Counted from the first letter of the stretch, positions 9,186 to 20,800 are shown. The stretch: DNA of 64,000 nt from Oscillatoria sp. HE19RPO (GCF_024220515.1 NZ_JAMXOT010000158.1:1-64000), one strand, 5' to 3'. Notes: generated from the sequence alone by a model not told the origin. A program made the numbers and translations.

Positions 9186-10274
9186 TTATTCATATAATTC
9201 ACATTGATAGTTTCCACATTTAAAGGCTTCCCCTTGAGGTTGAGGGAGATAAGTACAATAGCAATTTCTGCCAGTTTGTTTGGCTTGATAGAGGGCTTTA
9301 TCAGCGCTTAAAATCAGGGTATCCAGGGACTCTTCTATGGTGGGGATCATCGTACAAATTCCGAGACTGATGGTCACGATATCGCAGACATTAGACGCAC
9401 AATGTTTAATATCTAGCTGCTGGATTTCCCGCTGAATGTTGCGGGCGACGGACAAGGCTCCCTGGCAATGGGTATGGGGAAGGATGGCGGCAAATTCTTC
9501 TCCGCCATAGCGCGCCACTAAATCCGCCGGACGTTTAACCGCGTGACAAATAGCTTGGGCCACCTGTTTTAGACACTCATCTCCAGCGGGATGACCATAA
9601 GTATCGTTATAGGCTTTAAAATAGTCAATATCGCATAAAATCAAGGACAAAGGATGATGATGTCGCCCTAAACGGGTCCATTCTTGTTTGAGATATTCAT
9701 CAAATTTGCGGCGGTTTGAAACCTGAGTCAACCCATCAATGCAGGCCAGTTTTTGTAATTTTTGATTGACTTTTTTTAAGGCACTTTCAGCTTTTTTTCG
9801 GTTATCAATTTCCTGCAAAAGTCTGTAGTTTTGTTCTTCTAAAAGGCGATTCTTCTCCTGGAGTTGGTCTTGTAAGCGTTGGATTTTGAGTTGATTTTCA
9901 ATGCGGACAATGACTTCTTCTAGCTGAAAGGGTTTGGTAATATAATCGATTCCGCCAACTTTAAATGCTTTAACTTTATCCAAAACATCATCTAAAACAC
10001 TGATAAAAATAATTGGGATGCTTCTAGTTGTTTCTGAGCTTTTTAAAGCGAGACAAACTTCATATCCATTCATGGAGGGCATATTAATATCTAGGAGAAT
10101 TAAATCCGGGATTAAGGCATGGGCAGCCGTAATCGCCATTTCTCCATTCAAGGCTTTGCGAAGATAATAGCCATGCTTCGTCAAAAGAGAGGATAAGACC
10201 CGCAAATTATCTGGGGTGTCATCCACGAGGAGAATATTTCCTTTGCATGATGGGGGAGTCAATCCTTCAATCAT
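9186..10274 (-). CDS. Response regulator with GGDEF domain (diguanylate cyclase)
   Basis: A receiver domain (about 12-127, phospho-acceptor D62) and a coiled coil (about 130-175) lead into a GGDEF domain (about 177-345) with active-site GGEEF at 257-261. It should make cyclic di-GMP when phosphorylated, as in the PleD/WspR type. R248-x-x-D251 lies five residues before GGEEF, which is the position of the inhibitory I-site, so product feedback is likely. The final about 20 residues include two cysteines of unknown role. It lies between kinase genes in the cluster and is a plausible output for the neighbouring receiver-kinases. Confidence 0.92.
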   Translation of the reverse strand: MIEGLTPPSCKGNILLVDDTPDNLRVLSSLLTKHGYYLRKALNGEMAITAAHALIPDLILLDINMPSMNGYEVCLALKSSETTRSIPIIFISVLDDVLDKVKAFKVGGIDYITKPFQLEEVIVRIENQLKIQRLQDQLQEKNRLLEEQNYRLLQEIDNRKKAESALKKVNQKLQKLACIDGLTQVSNRRKFDEYLKQEWTRLGRHHHPLSLILCDIDYFKAYNDTYGHPAGDECLKQVAQAICHAVKRPADLVARYGGEEFAAILPHTHCQGALSVARNIQREIQQLDIKHCASNVCDIVTISLGICTMIPTIEESLDTLILSADKALYQAKQTGRNCYCTYLPQPQGEAFKCGNYQCELYE

Positions 10275-10578
10275 AGTCTGTGCATCCCTGTGATGATTAA
10301 AACTGCCCAGGATTGAGCCGGTTTAGCGCGGATGCAGATAGGTTGAGGCCCTTTAGATTGACGGAAACTGGGATAGATGGAGCCGATGATAGCATACCCC
10401 TGAATGTTTTTGTTTTTTTCATGCTGGCTATCTCCCCATTGTAAAAATATGGATTGGTTGAGGTGAGCGACTTAAGAAGTCATCTTTCGTAAAGGATTAA
10501 AGGGTAGAACTTGAATATTAAATCAACAGATGGATGAGAACCCTGACCGATGGATCCCGATCAATCATCCTTGCCGGT
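10275..10578. other. Intergenic between signalling genes
   Basis: About 300 bases separate the 380-residue kinase gene from the cyclase gene. No promoter consensus, terminator hairpin or ORF was convincing. The gap suggests the cyclase gene may have its own promoter, unlike the tightly packed three genes upstream. Confidence 0.4.
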
Positions 10579-11721
10579 TCAGGATTTTAGGGCAGGGAGG
10601 GTAAAATAAAATGTGGTCCCCTCCCCCTTGATGGAATCAAACCAAAGTCTTCCCCCGTGACGTTCGACGATTTTTTTGCAGAGGGTTAACCCAATGCCGG
10701 TCCCCGGATATTCATCGTAGGAATGTAGACGATAAAATGCATCAAAGATGCGATCGCCTTGATCTGGGTCGATGCCAATGCCATTATCCCGGATTTCAAA
10801 CTGCCATTCTTCTGGATGATTCAGATGACAAGAAATTTCAATTTGGGGGGAAACATTCGGGAGTCTAAACTTAATAGCGTTAGCCATCATATTTTGAAAA
10901 AGCTGCATCAATTGCATCTCATTTCCGCTGACTGTAGGCAGATGGGAATGGGTAATCACTGCCCCACTTTTGGAAATCTCCCCACTTAAATTGGCGAGGG
11001 CTTCTTCCAGCACAAAGTTAGAATCAATGGATTCAAAAGTTGAGGTAGGAATGTCCAGTTTAGAATAGGTGAGTAAATCCTGAATCAGTTGGGTCATTCG
11101 CCCGGAAGCCTCAACAATATTTGTGAGATAGCGATCGCCATCGGGACCGAGTTGCTGTTCATATTTCCAAGTGAGTAAATCTGCATTGCCAAGAATCACT
11201 TGGAGAGGAGATTGTAAATCATGGGACGCCATATAAGCAAATTGCTCCAGTTCCCGATGAGACTGCACCAGTTGAGCATTTAAGGCTTGCAACTCTGCAT
11301 TTTGGACTTTGAGTTGATATTGGAGTTTTTGAAGGGTCAGGTGATGTTTAACTCGGGCGAGCACCTCTTCAATTTGAAAGGGTTTAGTAATATAGTCAGA
11401 CCCCCCACTTTTAAACGCTTTGACCTTATCCCATTCATCTTCCAGGGCGCTAATAAAAATCACGGGAACATCCTGAGTCTTCGGGTCAGATTTCAGCCGT
11501 TGACAGACCTCATAACCATCCATATCCGGCATCATAATATCCAACAAAATGACATCCGGTAACAGGTTTTGACAAGCGGTCAGAGCAATTTGACCATTGA
11601 GGGCTTTGCGGACTTTATAGCCGCGATCGCTGAGAATCTTCGCCAAGACTCGGAGATTGATGGGGGTATCATCCACAATCAGAATATCTTTGTGGGTACG
11701 TTCGAGGGGGTCTAAATTCAT
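10579..11721 (-). CDS. Receiver-domain histidine kinase, phytochrome-like kinase core
   Basis: The 380-residue protein has a receiver (about 12-127, D61 in LLDIMMP, Lys113 in TKPF), a coiled coil (about 128-160) and a kinase core with H167 in MASHDLQSPL. That H-box form is typical of cyanobacterial phytochrome-class kinases. It also has N-box NMMANAIKF and G-boxes DNGIGI and GTGIGLTLC. Its ATG overlaps the stop of the 2026-residue kinase gene by four bases (ATGA), so translation is coupled. The receiver probably accepts phosphate from that large kinase, but this is inferred only from gene order. Confidence 0.9.
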   Translation of the reverse strand: MNLDPLERTHKDILIVDDTPINLRVLAKILSDRGYKVRKALNGQIALTACQNLLPDVILLDIMMPDMDGYEVCQRLKSDPKTQDVPVIFISALEDEWDKVKAFKSGGSDYITKPFQIEEVLARVKHHLTLQKLQYQLKVQNAELQALNAQLVQSHRELEQFAYMASHDLQSPLQVILGNADLLTWKYEQQLGPDGDRYLTNIVEASGRMTQLIQDLLTYSKLDIPTSTFESIDSNFVLEEALANLSGEISKSGAVITHSHLPTVSGNEMQLMQLFQNMMANAIKFRLPNVSPQIEISCHLNHPEEWQFEIRDNGIGIDPDQGDRIFDAFYRLHSYDEYPGTGIGLTLCKKIVERHGGRLWFDSIKGEGTTFYFTLPALKS

Positions 11722-14700
11722 GATTTCTCCTGTTGCGTCAGTGCCATTACTATTTCAAATTGAAAGTTATTTGCCAGGTTCGTCAGTGCCTTTGCTAAGG
11801 GAGCATTCTCAGGGGTAATTTCCTCAATTAACTCCAAAATCATATCATCACTACATTGGCAGGCTGCATCATAAACGCGGACCACCCAATCCCGGGGCAT
11901 GACTTGGAAAGATTGAGCATCCAGAGTAAAGTCTGAATCCTCGGTTGAATCTTGAATCTTCTTGTCAGAGTCCGACTCTATTGGCTCATCATAAATATAT
12001 CGTACCCCTATATGCTCCACCACCTTGGAGAGCAAAACTTCTTCGCGAAAAGGCTTGTGAATAAAATCATTACATCCAGCCGCAAGCACCAGTTGACGGT
12101 CTTCTTCAAAGGCACTGGCGGTTAACGCAATCACCACGGTGTTTTGACCCTTTGGGGTGGCTTTAATCAGTCGAGTGGCTTCAAACCCATCAATGTCCGG
12201 CATCCTCATATCCATCCAAATTAAATGAGGGTCCCAGCTTTCCCAAATTTCCAGGGCTTCGCGACCCGTGGCTGCACCCCGGACAGAAAATCCTAATCCG
12301 GAGAACAGCGTCATCAGCAGCAGACGGCTTTCAAAGGCATCATCAACGGCTAAAATCCGGTATTCCGGTTGATTGGGTGCTAAGGCGATGGGTCGGGGTT
12401 GAGTCTGTCGTGGGGGACTCTTCACAGGTTCCCCTTGGCCGGGGGTGAGGTCAAAGGAAAACACGGTTCCTTGATTGGGGATACTGCGGACCTGAATCTG
12501 TCCCCCCATCAGTTCCACAAATTTCTGGCTAATCGGTAACCCCAGACCCGTGCCTTGTCCGGATTTCATCCCGGTTTCGGTTTGGCCAAAGGGTTCAAAT
12601 AGCCGGTGCATTTCCTGGGGAGCAATTCCCGGACCTGTGTCTTCAATTTCAAAGTAAAGTTTGGGAAGGCGATCGCCTAGAATTGTTTTCCCGGGTTCCA
12701 TCTCCTCGTGGGTGGCGACCCGAACCCGTAGAAAAATCCCGCCAGTTTGGGTAAATTTAATGGCATTCCCCAGAATATTCAGTAACACTTGCCGCAGTTT
12801 TCCTTGATCGGTGCTGATAAACTGCGGCACTTGGGGATCAATCTCCAACTGAAGCTGTAACCCTTTAGATTTAGCCTTGAGTCGCAACATCGTTTCCAGA
12901 TTTTCCAGCAGATCTAATAAGTCAAAATTGGTTTCATGAAACGCCGTGCGCCCTGCTTCAATTTTGGACATTTCCAAAATGTCATTAATTAAATCCAGTA
13001 GATGTTCTCCGGCGCGATTAATAATCCGTAATTGCTCTGCCTGTTGGCTACTCAAGGATCGATCGCGCGTCATCACCTGGGAAAAGCCGAGGATGGCATT
13101 TAGGGGAGTTCGCAGTTCATGACTCATATTGGCGAGAAATTCGCTTTTGGCACGGTTGGCGGTATCAGCGGCGATCGCCGCTTTTTGCAGGGCCTGAGCT
13201 TGCTTTTGGGTCCGTTCGAGCAGTTGTGCTTGCTGCAAGGCTACCCCTAATTGGGTGGCAATTTGGATGGCAATATTGACATCCGCTTGTTTCCAATAGC
13301 GCGGAGCGCTATTTTGATAGATCGCCAACATTCCCCAGAGTTGATTATGGGCAAAAATTGGGACGATTAGATAGGCTTGCACTTGCAGTCGATAGAGATG
13401 GGGGAGTTCGTCGGGGTTTAAAGGGGCCTGGGTGAGGTCGGGAATGATTAAGCAAGGCAAATCTGACGGACGGGGATAGAGGGGGTCGGGGTGGCGACTG
13501 CGCTGGTCTAGGGCTTCCAGGGTCAAGTTCCAGGCACTCAAAGCTGCTTCAGTATCCCTCAACCCTTGCTTCTGGAGGAGTTTCTCTGGGGGTTTTCCGT
13601 CCGGTGCAGCCATCAGGGGAACCCAGTCTTGACCCACGGACTCCCAAATCGAGTTTATATCGGGTTTCGGAGGACAGCGATAGACGACGACCCGATCGCT
13701 TTCTAGGAGTTGTCGTAAATCCTGGGTCGTTGCAGCGAAAATCTGGTCCAGTTCCAAGGTTTGGCGCATTCGTTGGAACAGGGTAAAAAGGGCCCGATCG
13801 CGTTCTGAGCGTTCTAACAGGTCATTTTCGGCCAGTTTGCGATCGGTGATATCAGAAATCGTACCAATGTACCCTTTCAAAGTCCCGTCGGGATTGATTT
13901 CGGCGATCGTCTGACCCATGACCCAGGTTATTTTTCCATCGGGACGTAAGAACCGATACTCGGACTTAAACAGGACTTGATTTTCCGAGGCGGTATGACA
14001 CTCGTGATTCACCCGACTGTGGTCTTCCGGGTGCAAGGTACTCATCCATCCCGGCCCCAGAGATTCAGCCTGGGATAGTCCAGTAATTTCACACCAGCGT
14101 TGATTGACATACAGACAGTTACCCGCAGCATCGGTGTGGAAAATCCCCACGGGGGAGGCTTCTGCTAAGGTTTGATAGCGGCGCACAGAAGCCTGGAATG
14201 CCTCTTGGGCGATTTTGCGCTCTGTGATATCGATCCAATACCCGACGCATTCCCTGACATTGCCGATTTCATCATGGATTAATCTCATGCGATCGTCAAA
14301 CCAGTGATAAGTGCCGTCGGCATGGAGAAAGCGATATTCTGCGCTCAGAGTGCCTTTGGAGAGCAGGGTAGGGATTTTTCCGAAAAGGCGATCGCGGTCT
14401 TCGGGATGAATCCGCGATCGCCAAAAGTTGGGGTTTTCTAAAAATTCCCGCGCTTCATACCCCAGGATCATTTGAACATTTTCACTCATACAGGTGGCGC
14501 GATAGTTACCGAAAATTTCCGCACTATAGATAATCGCTGGACTGGAACTGAGCAAGTATTGCAGGCGTTCCGTGGTTCGTTGTAACTGGACTTGAGCCGA
14601 AACGCGATCGCTGATGTCTCGTCCTTCGGGGATCAGCAAGATGACCCTCCCCTGTTCGTCCAGGACGGGTTTCAGGGAAAAGTCAAAAGTGAGGGTGACT

Positions 14701-17700
14701 CCTTGAACCCCGGTGGCTTCGACTTGATAGCGGATAAACTCCCCTGCCGATGCCTGGGAAATGGCTGCCTTCAGTTGCTGCTGGAGTGCTGCCGACTGAT
14801 TCCACCAAGGCAGTTCCCAGAAGGGTTTACCGACGACTTGGGCCGGTTCTAACCCGATAAAATCCAAGGCGGTTTGATTCAGTTCCAACACCGTGCCATC
14901 GGGGTTGAGCAAGCCGATCAATTGGAACATAGAGTTAAAAATAGCCCGAAATCGTTGCTCACTTTGTTGCAGGGCTTGCTCCGATTTCAAGCGTTGAATT
15001 TCGGCAGCAGCGCGATCGGCAAACAGTTTTAAAATCGATTCGGTGTGAGCCGTGGCAAACATGGGTTTGTCATCCAGGATCGCTAGATAGCCTAAAGTTT
15101 CGCCCTGGGCAGTTCGGATGGGTAAACCCAGATAACTCTCGGCATTGAGAGTCACTAAGCCGAGGTCCGTGGGAAATAGAGTTTGGAGCGATTGGGAATA
15201 ATAACAGGTTTGGCCCGTTTTTAGCACCAGATCGCAGGGGGTTCCGGGGAGTTCATACTCAATGGGTTCACTCCAGCGATTGCCAAGCCAAAAGGCCAGG
15301 GAACGGGCCCGATTTGGAGTCGAGTTGCTACATTCGGCTAGGAGGGCATATTTGACTTGCAGCACGTTGGCGATGGATCGAACACAGGCGTGGAAGTATT
15401 CCGTGCCAGCGGTGGCAGCGCTGCCTTCTACCATTGCTCGTAAAGCTTCTTCCTGCTGGCGGCGTTCGGTGATATCGATGGTGGTTCCGGTGGCCCCGCG
15501 AATCCGCCCTTCCGAGTCCCGTAAGGCGATCGCATTCACCAGGACGTATATCTGTTTGCCGTCTTGACGCTGATAGCGGGTTTCATGTTGCAGCAGGGGT
15601 TCTCCCTCTTGCAGCAGCCGTCGCAGGAGCTTTCTTTCCCCCTGCCGGTATTCCGGGGCGACAAATTGAGTGAGTTTGCAGCCGAGGGTTTCGCTAGAAG
15701 TATAACCGTAAATTTTTTCGACTGCCGGATTGACAAACGTATAACATCCTCGGATATCTATCGACCAAATGACATCTTGTGAGGCATCTACCAGGGCTCG
15801 ATATTTCTGTTCGCTGTGCCGGAGGGCTTCTTGGGCAATGCGGCGTTCGCTGATTTCTCGTTGTAACTGGAGATTTTGTTGCTCAAAGGCGAGGCGGGCT
15901 TCTTTTTCCTCTTCTAGGAGTTGGGCTTGGGCGATCGCAATTCCCAGTTGCGCGGCGATCGTCTCGATCAGTTCTACCTCTTGTGCGGTCCACTGGCGAA
16001 ACCGATCGCACTGATGCAAGCTGATAATCCCATTGGCTTGACCTTGATAAAAAATTCCCACGGATAGCATCGACTTGATGGTGACTTGGCGATGCAGGGA
16101 ATTGGGACTGTCTAGCCTGGGGTCGGTATTGACATCATCGTAGGCGATCGCCCGTTCTTCCGATAGCAAGGATTGTAATCCGGGATTGTCTGCCAGGTAA
16201 ATGCTGCGGGGTTTGAGGGAGGAATGGCCGGGACTTAAATATTCTCCGATCACCGGAATCATCGGCACAGGTTCATCTACATAGGTATGAATCAGGCATC
16301 GACAAACTTTAAAGGCCCGTCCAATAACGAAGGCAGCGGTTTCAAAGACTTGCTGGGTTTCGATTTCGCTGCGAATGCGATCGGTGATTTCCCGCAGCAG
16401 ATGACTGCGGTGTAATTGTTGTTCGATCGCCAATCGGTTCCGTTCGCGATCGGTGATATCTTTACTAAAGGTCAAAATGCCCGGATTCCCATTGAGGTCA
16501 ACGAATTCGGCACAGATCAGGATGGTTTTGATTTCCCCGGTTTTGGTGCGAACTTGGGTTTCTACGTTGCTCAGGCTGCGTTGCTGGCTAAATTGCTCCA
16601 CAATGTCGCTAGCAGCTTCTGGATTGGTAATAAAATTGAGTTCTTGAGAGGTTTTGCCGAGGATTTCTGCCCGAGAATAGCCCCGTTGCTGACAAAACGC
16701 TTCGTTGACTTCTAAATACCGGCATTCGGGCCAAGAGAGGATGGCGACTGCATCGGGAGAAGCGCGAAAGGCTAAGGCAAACTTTTCTTCCGTGATCTGA
16801 CGCTGGCGATCGGCCTGTTGTCGTTTCGCCCCTTGCAGGATAACCGCAGCCAGGTCCGCGAGGGACCGAATGAAGTTTTCCTCCTCCGGGGTCCAGAGGC
16901 GATCGAGGGTGAACCGGACACTTTCTAAAAATCCAATGGTTTGACCGTCCTGGCGGATGGGGGCCAGTCCTAGGGAACCCTTTGACCCGGGTTGCGGGGA
17001 AGAGTCTATGGGGTTTTCGGGGTCACCGTGGCAGACAAAGGTCAGGGAATCCGTGGAGGAGGCGGCTTGGGAGGCTAAATAATCCCCGAGGATATCTGGA
17101 TTGACGGCCTCAACCCCTTCTAAATGTTTTTCAAAGCTGGCAAATCGTTTGAGTTTTGTTCCCGGTTCGTCATATAACCACACCCCGGCGCGATCCAAGT
17201 CTAAATAGTTAACCGCAGCGGCGATCAGTTCGTGAAAGGCGGTTTCTAAATCTCCCTGATAGAGGTCTGGACTTTTGGCGAGGTCGGTTAAGAGGGTGTT
17301 TTGGATGCGAAGTTCTTCGGCCCGGTCTAGGAGGGCGGTTTCTGCCAACCGGCGATTTTGGATTTCTTGTTGGAGGTGAAGATTTTTGGCTTCCAGTTCT
17401 TTTTGCAGCGATCGCAAGCGCAGTTGATTTTCAATTCGGGCAATGACTTCTTCAACCTCAAAGGGTTTGGTAATATAATCTACGGCCCCGAGGGAAAAGG
17501 CTTTGACTTTATCCAGGGCATCGCTTAAAGCCGTTAGAAAAATAATCGGGATATCCCTTGTCCTGGGGTCAGCTTTCAGGAGTTGGCAGACTTCATAGCC
17601 GTCGGGTTGGGGCATCAAAATATCCAGCAAAATGAGGTCCGGGGGATGCACGAGGGCAGCGGCAATGGCAGATTTCCCCTCTAGGACTGGACGAACCACA

Positions 17701-17798
17701 TACCCCTGCTGGGACAAGACTTGGGTTAACAGGCGCAGATTCTCTGGGGTATCATCTACGACTAATATATTATTATCGGCAGTTTCAGCGCTGTTCAT
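11718..17798 (-). CDS. Giant multi-sensor hybrid histidine kinase
   Basis: The product is 2026 residues and soluble. Approximate order: receiver (8-125, DILMP phospho-acceptor), GAF (about 165-325), PAS (about 345-460), GAF (about 475-640), PAS (about 670-785), GAF (about 800-950), three PAS domains (about 960-1330), GAF (about 1340-1510), kinase H-box with H1560 in [12 protein letters not shown], ATPase domain with N-box NILGNAIKF and G-boxes DTGPGI and GTGLGLPIS, and a second receiver (about 1805-1920, MDMRMP). It ends in a roughly 90-residue tail resembling that of the upstream kinase. No GAF shows an obvious bilin-attachment Cys motif. It begins two bases after the upstream gene's stop. 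Confidence 0.9.
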   Translation of the reverse strand: MNSAETADNNILVVDDTPENLRLLTQVLSQQGYVVRPVLEGKSAIAAALVHPPDLILLDILMPQPDGYEVCQLLKADPRTRDIPIIFLTALSDALDKVKAFSLGAVDYITKPFEVEEVIARIENQLRLRSLQKELEAKNLHLQQEIQNRRLAETALLDRAEELRIQNTLLTDLAKSPDLYQGDLETAFHELIAAAVNYLDLDRAGVWLYDEPGTKLKRFASFEKHLEGVEAVNPDILGDYLASQAASSTDSLTFVCHGDPENPIDSSPQPGSKGSLGLAPIRQDGQTIGFLESVRFTLDRLWTPEEENFIRSLADLAAVILQGAKRQQADRQRQITEEKFALAFRASPDAVAILSWPECRYLEVNEAFCQQRGYSRAEILGKTSQELNFITNPEAASDIVEQFSQQRSLSNVETQVRTKTGEIKTILICAEFVDLNGNPGILTFSKDITDRERNRLAIEQQLHRSHLLREITDRIRSEIETQQVFETAAFVIGRAFKVCRCLIHTYVDEPVPMIPVIGEYLSPGHSSLKPRSIYLADNPGLQSLLSEERAIAYDDVNTDPRLDSPNSLHRQVTIKSMLSVGIFYQGQANGIISLHQCDRFRQWTAQEVELIETIAAQLGIAIAQAQLLEEEKEARLAFEQQNLQLQREISERRIAQEALRHSEQKYRALVDASQDVIWSIDIRGCYTFVNPAVEKIYGYTSSETLGCKLTQFVAPEYRQGERKLLRRLLQEGEPLLQHETRYQRQDGKQIYVLVNAIALRDSEGRIRGATGTTIDITERRQQEEALRAMVEGSAATAGTEYFHACVRSIANVLQVKYALLAECSNSTPNRARSLAFWLGNRWSEPIEYELPGTPCDLVLKTGQTCYYSQSLQTLFPTDLGLVTLNAESYLGLPIRTAQGETLGYLAILDDKPMFATAHTESILKLFADRAAAEIQRLKSEQALQQSEQRFRAIFNSMFQLIGLLNPDGTVLELNQTALDFIGLEPAQVVGKPFWELPWWNQSAALQQQLKAAISQASAGEFIRYQVEATGVQGVTLTFDFSLKPVLDEQGRVILLIPEGRDISDRVSAQVQLQRTTERLQYLLSSSPAIIYSAEIFGNYRATCMSENVQMILGYEAREFLENPNFWRSRIHPEDRDRLFGKIPTLLSKGTLSAEYRFLHADGTYHWFDDRMRLIHDEIGNVRECVGYWIDITERKIAQEAFQASVRRYQTLAEASPVGIFHTDAAGNCLYVNQRWCEITGLSQAESLGPGWMSTLHPEDHSRVNHECHTASENQVLFKSEYRFLRPDGKITWVMGQTIAEINPDGTLKGYIGTISDITDRKLAENDLLERSERDRALFTLFQRMRQTLELDQIFAATTQDLRQLLESDRVVVYRCPPKPDINSIWESVGQDWVPLMAAPDGKPPEKLLQKQGLRDTEAALSAWNLTLEALDQRSRHPDPLYPRPSDLPCLIIPDLTQAPLNPDELPHLYRLQVQAYLIVPIFAHNQLWGMLAIYQNSAPRYWKQADVNIAIQIATQLGVALQQAQLLERTQKQAQALQKAAIAADTANRAKSEFLANMSHELRTPLNAILGFSQVMTRDRSLSSQQAEQLRIINRAGEHLLDLINDILEMSKIEAGRTAFHETNFDLLDLLENLETMLRLKAKSKGLQLQLEIDPQVPQFISTDQGKLRQVLLNILGNAIKFTQTGGIFLRVRVATHEEMEPGKTILGDRLPKLYFEIEDTGPGIAPQEMHRLFEPFGQTETGMKSGQGTGLGLPISQKFVELMGGQIQVRSIPNQGTVFSFDLTPGQGEPVKSPPRQTQPRPIALAPNQPEYRILAVDDAFESRLLLMTLFSGLGFSVRGAATGREALEIWESWDPHLIWMDMRMPDIDGFEATRLIKATPKGQNTVVIALTASAFEEDRQLVLAAGCNDFIHKPFREEVLLSKVVEHIGVRYIYDEPIESDSDKKIQDSTEDSDFTLDAQSFQVMPRDWVVRVYDAACQCSDDMILELIEEITPENAPLAKALTNLANNFQFEIVMALTQQEKS

Positions 17799-17800
17799 TT

Positions 17801-20800
17801 TTATAATTGACTCTGACGAATAAACGACAAAATACTCGGATAATCAAATTCATCGACCCAGTGCTGTAGGGCCTCGGCGACTGCTGCATTTTGCTCCGGG
17901 GGATAAAGGGCAATTTGGGCGATCGTCTGGTTCATTGCCGCTACATCAATGCAGACAACTGCCCGTTCCAGTTCTTCGAGAATCCCCGCCGGTAGGTCCC
18001 AGAGCAATGCTGAACTGAGTATAATCGGCGGCATGAAGCGAGACGGTTGTAAAGGGGATTTTGATTTTTCTTCATAAATAAATTGCACACCGATATAGTT
18101 ATGTATTGTCTCAAAAATAGTGGATTCATCCAAGGGTTTACGAATCCAATCATCGCATCCTGCCGAGAGGATACGGGCTGTTTCTGAGGAGAGGATACTC
18201 CCAGTGATGGCAATAATCACCGTGGCCCGATCGCCGCAGAGTTTTTTAATCCGTTGGGTGGCTTGATAACCATCCAGGACCGGCATTTGCATATCCATAA
18301 ACATCAGATGGGGGTGCCACTCTGACCACAGGGCGATCGCCTCGAACCCGTTCGTCGCTTCCCGCAGTTCAAAGCCGAGGGGAGACAACAGGGCGATTAA
18401 CAGTTGCCGATTATCTAATTGATCATCCACAATCCCAATCCGATACCGGGGTTGGTTCGGGGCGAGGGCCACTGGACGGGGTGCTTTTTGTGGCGTCGCC
18501 TCGGGGATTTCCGAAACTTCCTTCACCGGCAGATAAACCGTGAAGCAACTCCCGCGCCCCACTTCCGATTCTACGAGGATCTCCCCTCCCATCAGTTGGA
18601 CGAACTTGCGCGAAATCGGGAGTCCCAGCCCTGTTCCTTCAAGGGCGTTGGATCCGATCTTGGTTTGCACAAAGGCATCAAACAGACTCGGGATATCTTC
18701 CGGGGGAATTCCGGGTCCGGTATCTCTCACTTCAAAGGCTAACATAGGGAGCCTCTCAATGTTGCCTAAAACCCAGTCGGACCTCTCCCCCCTGCCCCCC
18801 TCCCCTACGAGGGGAGGGGGGAATAAATCTCTTTCTCCCCCTTCCCTCGTAGGGAAGGGGGCTGGGGGGTTAGGTCTCTTTTCCCCATTGAGATGCTCCC
18901 CCAACCTATTCCCCGAAATCCGGGAAATTTCCCCCCCTTGATTCTCCAAAACTGTCCCCGCATCTGGATTTTCTCCCTCTCGTCTCACCCATAAACTAAC
19001 CCCTCCGGTTTGGGTAAACTTTATGGCATTTCCTAATAAATTAATCAACACCTGTCGCAGCTTCATTTCATCAGTCTGTAAGTACCGGGGCACCTCGGGA
19101 GCATACTCTACCGAAAGCTGCAATCCTTTTTCCTGAGCTTTAAAGTAAAACATCGATTTCACATCATCGAGTACCCCATACAAATCAAAACAGGTTTCGG
19201 TCATACTCAGGTGTCCCGATTCAATCTTCGCCATATCCAAAACATTATTAATCAGGTTGAGCAGATGGTGACCACTGCGCTGGATAATCTCAGTCTGTTC
19301 TCGACATTCCTGGGGTAATTTGGGATGGCGTCCAATCAACTGATTAAAACCGAGAATCGCATTCAAAGGGGTCCGCAATTCATGGCTCATATTAGCTAAA
19401 AAGCGGCTTTTAGCTCGATTCGCAATTTCCGCCGCTTCTTTCGCCGCGACTAATTCAGTGGTTCGGGCTTCGACTTGTTGTTTCAATACTCGATTGTAAT
19501 CGGTTAAAACGGCCTTAGCTTCCTGGATTTCAGAAATATTTTCATAAGCATTAATAGAATAAATAACTTGTCCTTCTGAATTATGAATGGGAATTGAATT
19601 AATTTTTAAAGGAACAATTTCCCCCGACTCGAAGCGAATTTCTAAATCATCAATGCTCACGGTTTCCCCCCGTAATGCCCGGAGGCCCGGGAGTTCGTCG
19701 GTGGGGTAAAGTTGATCCGTTCCAGTCCGATACACTTGATAGGTTTGCGATAAATCTTTGGCGGTGACGTTGGGAACAATCCCTTTTCTAAACAAACATT
19801 CTCCTGTGGGATTAACATAAGCCAAACTGCCATCAGGATTCATCACCGCCACCCCTACGGGTAAGGCTTCTAGGAAATCCTGCAAGCGCCGTTCACTCTG
19901 GGAGAGGGCTAGATTTAAGGATTGCAGTTCTCCTAAAGAGTTTTGGAGTTGATCGGCCATTTGATTAAAGGAATGGGCTAATTCTCCCACTTCATGAATC
20001 ACAGAGATATTCACAGGTTTGTGCCGTTCTCCTTTGGCGATCTCCTTAGCGGCTAAGTTGAGGGATAAAATCGGTTCGGCGATCCATCTAGCGGTGATCA
20101 GTCCGCAGCCGATCGCCCCAAAAAGAGCAAGGATACAAAACACAACCATCAGCCGAGTGCTTGCCTCGATATCCTGCATAAAATCCGCAGCCGGAATCAC
20201 CACGGCAATCAGCCAATCTAATCCCAACTCATCCTCGAAGGGAACCAGTTGTAAATAATGAAGATTTCCGTCGATGCGAAACCTTAACGCTTGAGGTGTC
20301 TTCAGAGTCTGCCAATGAGTGACGTGTGATCGCAAATATTCACTGGTTTTTTGCACCAGAGGGTCCTCACTCTCTGTCCCCTGGATCCGTTGCAACCGTT
20401 GAGTCTGATTTCCCTCCCGAATCCGATAGGGGGGTTCCGAGTTGGAACAGCCGACAAGCAACCCATTCGGTTCCAGGATAAATACTTGTCCCGTATTCCC
20501 AACCCTCAATTGGGCGAGGAATTCAGGAATCATCGAAAGATCAAAGGCAGCAGAAAATACCCCCAACAGTTCCCCACTCTTCGGGTTGTAGATGGGATAA
20601 CTGGCATTCAGCGAGAGGTCCGAACCATCCCCTAGTTCAAAAATCGGCACCCAAGTCGGTTCACCCGCCTCTACTGCTTCACGATACCAGGGACATTGCT
20701 GTACGGGCGGTTGCCGAAATTGGCGGATTAGATAAGTTTTTTTACCATCCTGCCCCAGGCGATAATAATAGATTAAGTTCGGTTCCACCGGATCCGACAT

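Noticed and set aside
15262-15567. 100-codon frames antisense to the large kinase genes (also 18419-18941 and 34022-34621)
   Set aside because: Shadows of well-supported minus-strand coding sequence with no independent signals.
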